64,000 nt of DNA, taken from assembly GCF_042697365.1 (NCBI RefSeq), contig NZ_CP137604.1; one strand, written 5' to 3'. Under the pieces are notes generated by a model that was given only the letters and a program-made list of their open reading frames with translations, was not told the origin of the DNA and did no database searches. Made by a program: the position numbers and the translations under genes. Shown here in pieces: positions 8,639 to 16,669 of the stretch. Every line of letters starts with the position of its first letter. The stretch's first letter is position 1. This DNA comes from Brucella pseudintermedia. Its GTDB lineage: Bacteria > Pseudomonadota > Alphaproteobacteria > Rhizobiales > Rhizobiaceae.

Positions 8639-8858
8639 CGTGTACGGCTCCCCACCGGATTCAATTTTGCCTGCAGCCTTGCCGGAGGACTAGTCCACAC
8701 CCGCGCTCCGCGCCAATCGGCAATCGCCATGTTCAACGCCAGCACGCGATTTCTGTCCATCGATTTTTTGGAATGACACCGTGCTGAAAGTTTGCCATCG
8801 CTTGAAAAAGCCATAAAGGCCGGGTTAGGGCCGATCGACAATGCAAATCGCCTCTTAT

Positions 8859-8879
8859 TGATATATCAGAGATATATCT
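8859..8879. promoter_or_regulatory. Two tandem palindromes, candidate GntR operators
   Basis: Two perfect 10-bp palindromes lie one base apart: TGATATATCA (8859-8868) and AGATATATCT (8870-8879). They sit in the 250-base divergent gap between the hydroxyproline operon and the GntR gene, just before the regulator's start. FCD-type GntR proteins usually bind short A+T-centred palindromes and often control their own promoter and the neighbouring catabolic operon, so these are the natural operator candidates. No binding data are available here. Confidence 0.5.
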
Positions 8880-8918
8880 GTAGGAGTGAACTATGTCAAT
8901 CGTCGTAAACCACAAGGC

Positions 8919-9623
8919 ATGGACGGTATGGAAGAAACGAACGTTCGAGACAGGCTGACGCGGAGCCCGGCAAGCATGCCGCTGGCCACCATGGACAGCT
9001 GGGGTAGCGAAAGCCTCGCCGAGCAGGCCTATCGCATTCTGGAACGCTCCATCGTCACACTGGAACTGGAACCGGGATCTGTCGTCAACGAACGCACGCT
9101 GATCGAACTGACCGGCATGGGCCGCACGCCGATGCGCGAAGCCATTCAACGGCTCGCCTGGGAGGGTCTCGTGGAAGTGCGCCCGCGCTCAGGCATTGCC
9201 ATCGCCGCCATCGACCCGAAAGATTTCATCAAGGTGCTGGATGCTCGTGAAGGCGTAGAGCGCGTTCTGGCGCGCGACGCCGCGCGCTTCGGCAGCCCGC
9301 GCGACTATGAACGGCTCGAAGCAGCAGCAGCGGCCATGCGGCAGGCTATTCCCGGTGAGGATGTGGCACTGTTTCTGGATGCCGACAAGGCATTCGACAT
9401 TGTGCTGGGCGCGGCTGCAAGCAATCCTTACGCCGCCCGTATTGCGGCGCCGTTACAGAGCCATAGCCGCCGCTTCTGGTTCCGCCTCCGCCCATCCAGC
9501 GGCATAGCCGGTTCAGCCAATGCGCACGCGACGCTGATCGAGGCGATTATTTCCCGCCAGCCGGATCGAGCCAGCGATACGGCCAGCGAACTCATGGCCT
9601 ATCTGCGGACCCTTGCCCCCTGA
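8919..9623 (+). CDS. GntR family (FadR/FCD) transcriptional regulator
   Basis: About 234 residues. The N-terminal winged helix-turn-helix is plain (SLAEQAYRILERSIV, then NERTLIELTGMGRTPMREAIQRL), followed by an all-helical FCD ligand-binding domain. It is divergent from the D-amino-acid oxidase-prpA operon and so probably senses a hydroxyproline pathway intermediate and represses that operon. The start is uncertain: GTG 8886 gives 245 residues but overlaps its own AGGAG; ATG 8919 and ATG 8928 are alternatives. Two palindromes immediately upstream may be its operators. Confidence 0.85.
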   Translation: MDGMEETNVRDRLTRSPASMPLATMDSWGSESLAEQAYRILERSIVTLELEPGSVVNERTLIELTGMGRTPMREAIQRLAWEGLVEVRPRSGIAIAAIDPKDFIKVLDAREGVERVLARDAARFGSPRDYERLEAAAAAMRQAIPGEDVALFLDADKAFDIVLGAAASNPYAARIAAPLQSHSRRFWFRLRPSSGIAGSANAHATLIEAIISRQPDRASDTASELMAYLRTLAP

Positions 9624-9642
9624 TTTCCAGGGTCCGCCAGCC

Positions 9643-9852
9643 TCAGCGCACCCCGGAAGAACGACGAGACCGCTCATTGCTCCGCATATCCGCGGCCGCA
9701 GCGGAACCCGTGTCGAAGATCAGTCCGTCATCTGTATTCACGTCATTCACGGCTTGCGCATAGGCATCCCGGGTCCCGCGCCCCATATCCTTCGCCTGTA
9801 CCACCGTGACCGCAAGCACGGCGCACAAGCCCACGATAGCCTGAGATGAATG
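9643..9852 (-). CDS. Possible small exported protein
   Basis: A minus-strand frame of roughly 70 codons starting at a GTG near 9852. It begins with a signal-peptide-like stretch (LRHSSQAIVGLCAVLAVTVVQA-K), followed by a short polar region. Upstream in-frame sequence also lacks stops but is not hydrophobic. I recognise no family. The only support is the leader-like N-terminus and its place in an otherwise empty 430-base gap, so it may be a chance frame. Confidence 0.3.
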   Translation of the reverse strand, partial: HSSQAIVGLCAVLAVTVVQAKDMGRGTRDAYAQAVNDVNTDDGLIFDTGSAAAADMRSNERSRRSSGVR

Positions 9853-10002
9853 ACGCAACACAAACGCGCTCCCATCGCACTTTCCACGATTGATCCCACA
9901 ATTGACCATCGCGCCAGTGGACCGTCCCGCTGCGCCGGAAGAATGGCGTGGCAGGTTCAATTTCAAGACACGAGCTCACGAAACCGTTATCGGCCAAGAA
10001 AA

Positions 10003-10026
10003 AAGCCGAAGCGCTGGCTTCGGCTT
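10003..10026 (-). terminator. Terminator of the marR-type gene
   Basis: A perfect 10-bp stem (AAGCCGAAGC at 10003-10012, GCTTCGGCTT at 10017-10026) with a 4-base loop is followed on the minus strand by a T-run (TTTTTTCTTGG, partly in the stem). It lies about 25 bases after the stop of the MarR gene. Confidence 0.85.
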
Positions 10027-10051
10027 CAGGTCATTGTCGACTGGCGCCCTC

Positions 10052-10489
10052 TCAATGGGATTTGTTCATCGAGTCCGACATCTTGCGCAGCACCTTGAGT
10101 GCGACGTTCAGCTCCTCATCGCTTACGCCTTCAAGAAGGTCTTCGCGCACGTCTCCGGCAAGCTTTACGACCTGTTCAGCCAGAATCTTGCCTTCTGCCG
10201 TCATGACGACCCGCTTGGCGCGGCGGTCACCCTGCACTGTCTGCCGTTCGATGAAAGATTGCCGCTCCAGGCCATCAAGCAGGCGGACCATGGTTGCGTT
10301 CTCGATCTCCAGCGCCTCGGCCAGTTCCTTCTGGTGAAGGCCCTCCTGCTCCATCAGCGCAAGCAGGGTGCGCGCGCGGGCCAGTGTCAGGCCCCGCTCC
10401 TTCACCCGGGCGTCGAAGACGGTGCGAAGCCGGCGATTAACCTTCGCCATGGCATCAATCATTTCAGCTCTGAGGTCGGCCGTATCCAT
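10052..10489 (-). CDS. MarR/SlyA family transcriptional regulator
   Basis: A 145-residue winged-helix regulator. The DNA-binding core reads LHQKELAEALEIENATMVRLLDGLERQSFIERQTVQGDRRAKRVVMT: recognition helix plus the conserved D-x-R wing. The N- and C-terminal helices form the usual dimer interface. It is a single gene with its own terminator. A near-SlyA-type palindrome 17 bases upstream suggests negative autoregulation. No adjacent target gene is obvious, and the ligand is unknown. Confidence 0.9.
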   Translation of the reverse strand: MDTADLRAEMIDAMAKVNRRLRTVFDARVKERGLTLARARTLLALMEQEGLHQKELAEALEIENATMVRLLDGLERQSFIERQTVQGDRRAKRVVMTAEGKILAEQVVKLAGDVREDLLEGVSDEELNVALKVLRKMSDSMNKSH

Positions 10490-10505
10490 GCCAATCGCCT
10501 TATAT

Positions 10506-10519
10506 ATTAGTAAACTAAT
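10506..10519. promoter_or_regulatory. Palindrome upstream of the MarR gene, probable operator
   Basis: The sequence ATTAGT-AA-ACTAAT is a perfect inverted repeat centred about 23 bases upstream of the marR-type start codon. Its core TTAGTAAACTAA is close to the SlyA consensus TTAGCAAGCTAA. Its position over the likely promoter fits an autorepressor site. Confidence 0.6.
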
Positions 10520-10655
10520 GATTTCGAACTTGGATAAATGGCTGCCGAACCATTTTCAAGCGAACTTGCCGAACTCACGCAAGCGTGATGGGATTTTGCG
10601 CCATTATGACAGTTTTGCGAACAAATTCGCTGCCGAACCGATGATCGGAAAAGGA

Positions 10656-10678
10656 AAAAGCGGGCCGGGCCCGCTTTT
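10656..10678 (-). terminator. Terminator of the atp operon
   Basis: Inverted repeat AAAAGCGGG (10656-10664) and CCCGCTTTT (10670-10678) around a short GC loop, ending in a T-run on the minus strand. It lies about 27 bases after the atpC stop and closes the F1 ATP synthase operon. Confidence 0.75.
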
Positions 10679-10704
10679 CTGAAACGCGATAAATTGCCTG
10701 CCTA

Positions 10705-11112
10705 TCAGGCTGGCATGATCGTTCCCTGCAGCGTCATCAGCTGGTGCAGGAAGATTTCCGCCTTGGTGCGATGCTCGTTGGTCGAGGCATCTTCCAGATG
10801 CTTGCGGGCTTCCTCGATGCGGCGCTGAATGTCTGCCGGGTTGATATCGTCCACATGGGTCGCCGATTCGGCCAGAACGGTGCAGCTCTGCGGGGTGATA
10901 TCGGCAAAGCCGCCGAAGACCACGTAGGAGTCGGACTTGCCGTCGGCAAGCTTCACCGAAACGACACCCGGCATGATCGTCGTCATCAGCGGCGAATGAC
11001 CGGCGAGAGCCGTCAGATAGCCTTCGCTACCCGGAATGACGACTTCCGTCACCTGCGCTGAAAGCAGGAGCCGTTCAGGCGACACGAGTTCGAATTGGAA
11101 AGCTTGAGCCAT
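10705..11112 (-). CDS. atpC: F1 ATP synthase epsilon subunit
   Basis: A 135-residue central-stalk subunit that couples rotation to catalysis and inhibits ATP hydrolysis. The N-terminal beta-sandwich begins FQFELVSPERLLLSAQVTEVVIPGSEGYLTAL, the classic epsilon signature. A C-terminal helical part rich in charged residues ends LMTLQGTIMPA. ATG 11112 (MAQAFQF) is preferred; an upstream start at 11121 adds three residues. It is the last gene of the operon, separated from atpD by about 118 bases containing a degenerate repeat. Confidence 0.95.
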   Translation of the reverse strand: MAQAFQFELVSPERLLLSAQVTEVVIPGSEGYLTALAGHSPLMTTIMPGVVSVKLADGKSDSYVVFGGFADITPQSCTVLAESATHVDDINPADIQRRIEEARKHLEDASTNEHRTKAEIFLHQLMTLQGTIMPA

Positions 11113-11131
11113 GGTTCTCACTTGAATTCAA

Positions 11132-11185
11132 AAGCACGATCCGGAAAGCTGAAGCAGTTTTCAGACCACGCTTAAACAAAATGAT
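11132..11185. repeat. Degenerate intergenic repeat between atpD and atpC
   Basis: The stretch running AAGCACGATCCGGAAAGC... to CTTAAACAAAATGATT resembles the rhizobial element family seen at 12800 and 51299 (A-GCATGATCCGAAAAG-type arms), but is decayed. It fills most of the atpD-atpC gap. The assignment is by eye. Confidence 0.4.
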
Positions 11186-11230
11186 TGGCTTTCGCGGCGG
11201 GCCTTGCGGCCCACCGGGAAATTCAATTCA

Positions 11231-12781
<1,551 letters not shown>

Positions 12782-12799
12782 CGATCCTTACCTTCCGTT

Positions 12800-12915
12800 A
12801 GCATGATCCCGAAAAGTTGCAGACTTTTCGGAAAATCCTGCGGTAAACCAAATTCTATTTCGCCGCATTTATGCGACGCCGGATGTTTCCATCCGGCTGC
12901 AAAATGCTCTAGAGC
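12800..12915. repeat. Rhizobial intergenic palindromic repeat between atpG and atpD
   Basis: The unit GCATGATCCCGAAAAGT-TGCAG-ACTTTTCGG and a second hairpin (GCCGGATG-TTTCC-ATCCGGC, about 12872-12892) occupy almost the whole gap and run into the atpG stop region. The first part matches the element at 51299. It is likely transcribed inside the essential operon and may fold into mRNA hairpins. Confidence 0.6.
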
Positions 12916-13787
12916 GCTTCCGCACCCGAAATAATTTCGATCAGTTCCTTGGTGATCTGCGCCTGACGCTGACGGTTATACGTGATCGACAGCTTGTTGA
13001 TCATGTCGCCCGCATTGCGCGTCGCATTGTCCATCGCGCTCATCTTGGCGCCCATCTCGCCCGCGACATTTTCCAGCAAAGCGCGGAAAATCTGGACCGA
13101 AATGTTGCGCGGGATCAGCGTGGAGAGGATCGCCGCAGGATCAGGTTCGTATTCATAGATCGCATCGCCTGCGGTCTCCGCACCCGCGCTGTCGCCAGCC
13201 GAAGCCGGGATAAGCTGCTGTGCGGTCGGAACCTGTGAGATCACCGACTTGAATTCGGAATAGAACAGCGTGCAGACGTCGAAAGCGCCTTCTTCGAACA
13301 GCTTGATGACCTTGTGGCCGATCTGGTCGGCATGCACAAAAGCGAGCTGCTTGACTTCGCGCAGATCGACATGATCGATCAGCAGGCTGGCAAATTCGCG
13401 ACGCAGGATATCCGCGCCCTTCTTGCCGACCGTGATGATCTTGACCGTCTTGCCTTCAGCGAGGAGCTTGCGGGCATGATCGCGCGCCAGACGCGCGATC
13501 TGGCTGTTGAAACCGCCGCAAAGGCCACGCTCTGCGGTGCAGACGACGAGCAGATGCACGTCGTCCTTGCCCGTACCGGCCATCAGGGCCGGCGCATCTT
13601 CGCCGGTGACGTTCTGCGCGATATTTGCGAGAACGGCGCCCATGCGCTGCGAATAAGGCCTTGCGGCTTCCGCAGCTTCCTGGGCACGGCGCAGCTTCGC
13701 CGCGGCGACCATCTGCATCGCCTTGGTGATTTTCTGCGTCGCCTTGACCGAGGCGATACGGTTTCTCAGATCCTTTAGTGAAGGCAT
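12909..13787 (-). CDS. atpG: F1 ATP synthase gamma subunit
   Basis: The central rotor shaft of F1, 292 residues. The conserved N-terminal coiled coil (MPSLKDLRNRIASVKATQKITKAMQMVAAAKLRRAQ) and the C-terminal partner helix (SAMDNATRNAGDMINKL...YNRQRQAQITKELIEIISGAEAL) are both visible. The globular Rossmann-like middle contains TAERGLCGGFNSQI. Length is normal. It starts 21 bases after atpA. Confidence 0.97.
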   Translation of the reverse strand: MPSLKDLRNRIASVKATQKITKAMQMVAAAKLRRAQEAAEAARPYSQRMGAVLANIAQNVTGEDAPALMAGTGKDDVHLLVVCTAERGLCGGFNSQIARLARDHARKLLAEGKTVKIITVGKKGADILRREFASLLIDHVDLREVKQLAFVHADQIGHKVIKLFEEGAFDVCTLFYSEFKSVISQVPTAQQLIPASAGDSAGAETAGDAIYEYEPDPAAILSTLIPRNISVQIFRALLENVAGEMGAKMSAMDNATRNAGDMINKLSITYNRQRQAQITKELIEIISGAEAL

Positions 13788-13808
13788 CCGTTCATCCCGT
13801 CACAAAAT

Positions 13809-15338
13809 TCAAGCGAAAGACTTGGCGAACGCGTCGATCGCTGCCTTGAGCTTGCCCTTGAGGTCATCGGTGATGGCCTTCTCGTTGCGGATGCCCTCGA
13901 GCACGTCCTTGTGCTCGGTGCGCAGCGAAGCGAGAAGACCTTCTTCGAACTTGCCAACCTGGTTGACAGCCAGCTTGTCGAGATAGCCGTTAACACCGGC
14001 GAAAATCACGGCAACCTGCTCTTCCGTCTTCAGCGGCGAGAACTGCGGCTGCTTCAGAAGTTCAGTCAGGCGCGCACCGCGGTTCAGAAGGCGCTGCGTT
14101 GCAGCGTCAAGATCGGAACCGAACTGTGCGAAGGCGGCCATTTCACGATACTGGGCAAGCTCGCCCTTGATCGAACCGGCAACCTGCTTCATGGCCTTGA
14201 TCTGGGCCGAAGAACCAACGCGCGAAACCGACAGGCCGACGTTAACAGCCGGACGGATACCCTGATAGAACAGGTTGGTTTCGAGGAAGATCTGGCCGTC
14301 GGTGATCGAGATCACGTTGGTCGGAATGAAGGCCGAAACGTCGTTGCCCTGCGTTTCGATGACCGGCAGAGCCGTCAGCGAGCCAGCGCCGTTTTCGTCG
14401 TTGAGCTTTGCAGCGCGTTCGAGAAGACGGGAGTGCAGGTAGAAAACGTCGCCCGGATAAGCTTCGCGGCCCGGAGGACGACGCAGCAGGAGCGACATCT
14501 GACGGTAGGCAACAGCCTGCTTGGACAGGTCGTCATAGCCGATGAGGGCGTGCTGGCCGTTGTCACGGAAGTATTCGCCCATCGCGCAGCCCGCAAACGG
14601 TGCGAGATACTGCATCGGAGCCGGATCGGAAGCGGTAGCCGCGATAACGATCGAATATTCCAGGGCGCCGCGTTCTTCAAGAACCTTGACGAACTGGGCA
14701 ACGGTCGAACGCTTCTGGCCGACGGCGACGTAGACGCAGTACAGCTTGTCCTTGTCCGGGCCGTTGTCGTGGATCGGCTTCTGGTTCAGGAAGGTGTCGA
14801 GGATGATGGCGGTCTTGCCGGTCTGACGGTCGCCGATGACCAGCTCGCGCTGGCCGCGGCCAACCGGGATCAGGGCGTCGATGGCCTTGAGGCCCGTCGA
14901 CATCGGCTCATGGACCGACTTGCGCGGGATGATGCCAGGCGCCTTGACGTCGACGCGGCGGCGTTCCTTGGCCTTGATCGGACCCTTGCCGTCGATCGGA
15001 TTGCCGAGAGCGTCAACCACGCGGCCGAGCAGTTCCGGACCGACCGGAACGTCAACGATTGCGCCGGTACGCTTGACGACGTCGCCTTCCTTGATGTCGC
15101 GGTCGGCACCGAAGATAACGACGCCGACATTGTCGCTTTCAAGGTTCAGCGCCATGCCGCGAATACCACCGGGGAATTCGACCATTTCACCGGCCTGAAC
15201 ATTGTCCAGACCATAGACGCGGGCGATACCGTCGCCAACGGACAGAACCTGACCGACCTCGGAGACCTCAGCCTCCTTGCCGAAGTTCTTGATTTGCTCT
15301 TTCAGGATAGCGGAAATTTCCGCGGCGCGGATGTCCAT
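13809..15338 (-). CDS. atpA: F1 ATP synthase alpha subunit
   Basis: The regulatory nucleotide-binding subunit, 509 residues. It carries P-loop GDRQTGKT, the arginine-finger region VGLSVSRVGSSAQ and the N-terminal crown segment beginning MDIRAAEISAILKEQI. The start ATG 15338 overlaps the atpH stop (TGATG), giving translational coupling. Length and motifs are those of alphaproteobacterial alpha subunits. Confidence 0.98.
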   Translation of the reverse strand: MDIRAAEISAILKEQIKNFGKEAEVSEVGQVLSVGDGIARVYGLDNVQAGEMVEFPGGIRGMALNLESDNVGVVIFGADRDIKEGDVVKRTGAIVDVPVGPELLGRVVDALGNPIDGKGPIKAKERRRVDVKAPGIIPRKSVHEPMSTGLKAIDALIPVGRGQRELVIGDRQTGKTAIILDTFLNQKPIHDNGPDKDKLYCVYVAVGQKRSTVAQFVKVLEERGALEYSIVIAATASDPAPMQYLAPFAGCAMGEYFRDNGQHALIGYDDLSKQAVAYRQMSLLLRRPPGREAYPGDVFYLHSRLLERAAKLNDENGAGSLTALPVIETQGNDVSAFIPTNVISITDGQIFLETNLFYQGIRPAVNVGLSVSRVGSSAQIKAMKQVAGSIKGELAQYREMAAFAQFGSDLDAATQRLLNRGARLTELLKQPQFSPLKTEEQVAVIFAGVNGYLDKLAVNQVGKFEEGLLASLRTEHKDVLEGIRNEKAITDDLKGKLKAAIDAFAKSFA

Positions 15339-15898
15339 CAGCCGACCTCTTTCAGTGCAAGCTTGAGAGAAGAAAGTTTAGTGCGAAGGGACGTGTCGAT
15401 CTGACGCGAACCCATCTTGACGATAAGACCGCCGAGGATCGACGGATCGACGGTGACATTGATCGTCACGTCCTTGCCGGCCACGCCCTTCAGCGTTGCC
15501 TTCAATTCGTTCTGCTGCGCGGCACTCAGTTCATGCGCGGAGACGACATCGGCGGAAACTTCACCGCGATGTTCGGCAGCAATCTTGCGGAAAGCGGCGA
15601 TGATGCCCGGCAGGGCGAAGAGGCGGCGGTTCCGCGCGACGACGCGCAGGAAATTTCCAACCAGACCCTTGATGCCCGCCTTGTCGGCGAGAGCGCCAAT
15701 GGCGTGAAGCTGATCTTCCGAGGAAAATACCGGACTGGAGATCAGTCGCTTGAGGTCTTCGCTTCCGCTCAGAAGCGCCTCGAAACGGTCAAGATCTTTT
15801 TCCACAGCTGCAACGGATTTTGCGTCGAGCGCGAGCTCGAAAAGAGATCCGGCGTAACGCTGTGCGACACCTGAAATGAGCGAAGACGTTTCAGCCAC
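15338..15898 (-). CDS. atpH: F1 ATP synthase delta subunit
   Basis: The peripheral-stalk subunit, 186 residues, joining F1 to the Fo b/b' stator. The N-terminal six-helix domain begins SSLISGVAQRYAGSLFELALD. The C-terminal signature is VDPSILGGLIVKMGSRQIDTS. I chose GTG 15898 because AGCAGG lies seven to eight bases upstream and the length agrees with the Brucella protein; TTG 15904 is possible. It is the first gene of the atpHAGDC operon; Fo genes are elsewhere, as usual in alphaproteobacteria. Confidence 0.96.
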   Translation of the reverse strand: MAETSSLISGVAQRYAGSLFELALDAKSVAAVEKDLDRFEALLSGSEDLKRLISSPVFSSEDQLHAIGALADKAGIKGLVGNFLRVVARNRRLFALPGIIAAFRKIAAEHRGEVSADVVSAHELSAAQQNELKATLKGVAGKDVTINVTVDPSILGGLIVKMGSRQIDTSLRTKLSSLKLALKEVG

Positions 15899-16189
15899 GA
15901 ACAACCTGCTCTCTACGTTGAAACCATCCTTTTGGGGCCCAATCTTGCGCAGGACGCCAAACCGATGATTTTATTGAATGTTTCCGGAAAACCACTGACG
16001 CGCGAGCACATCAACACCGAAATGTGATTGCCGTCTAGCATAGACGAACAGGACTCGCAACACGCGAATCCGGCACTTTTGTGTAAGATTTGCCGCCTTT
16101 CGCGGTCAAAAAAGTCGCATCTGCTCGGGCGATGCCGCCTTCCGTTACATGAGCTGCACGCCTGGCGTGCAAAACCTGTCCGGTTCCGG
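15899..16189. other. Upstream region of the atp operon
   Basis: About 290 bases without a gene, expected to carry the atp promoter on the minus strand. Near the 3' end of the next gene lies a perfect hairpin TGCACGCC-T-GGCGTGCA (16155-16171), followed by an imperfect one (about 16175-16193) that runs into its stop codon. Neither has a T-run. No other structure is evident. Confidence 0.5.
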
Positions 16190-16603
16190 TCAGGAAATGA
16201 AGCCGAATGCGTAAAGCAGCGGACCGGCTGCCAGCACGAATTCGACCAGCGCCGCCAGACTGCCGTAGAAGCGCCCGCCGGTCGGTCCGCCCTTGCGTCC
16301 GCCCGCATCCGACATCATCGAAATGAAGCGCCCGAACAGCGCAAACGCCCACACGGTGCCCAGCACCACCCAGAGAAAAGGCTGGGCAAAGATGAGGCAT
16401 CCAAGCCCCACGCCGAGATAGGGGCCTGCAAGCGTCGCGCGGATGGAACCGTAGCCTTCGGGTCGGCCATTGATCGGCTGGAGGCGCAAGAGCTTCATCG
16501 TTATGCCGGGTGCGAAAAGCATGACAAGACCGGCCAGTGCCGTTATGGCCGCAGAGCTCCATGCAAGCCATTCTCCGGTCGTGGCGGGAAGATAGAATTC
16601 CAT
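16190..16603 (-). CDS. Small four-helix membrane protein
   Basis: A 137-residue inner-membrane protein with about four hydrophobic segments (near residues 12-30, 55-73, 76-95 and 112-134) and a polar glycine-rich loop (SDAGGRKGGPTGGRF) before the last helix. It resembles the DUF4345-like family. It may also match a rhizobial protein (AGROH133_08824) reported in a screen for phage-infection mutants in Agrobacterium; I recall this with limited certainty. It lies between priA and the atp operon on the same strand but is not tightly linked to either. Function unknown. Confidence 0.7.
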   Translation of the reverse strand: MEFYLPATTGEWLAWSSAAITALAGLVMLFAPGITMKLLRLQPINGRPEGYGSIRATLAGPYLGVGLGCLIFAQPFLWVVLGTVWAFALFGRFISMMSDAGGRKGGPTGGRFYGSLAALVEFVLAAGPLLYAFGFIS

Positions 16604-16669
16604 CGCAATTACCCTCGTCGTTTCTTGCCCTATAGCGGAATTTCCGTCGATCTTCCACGCCTTTACGTG

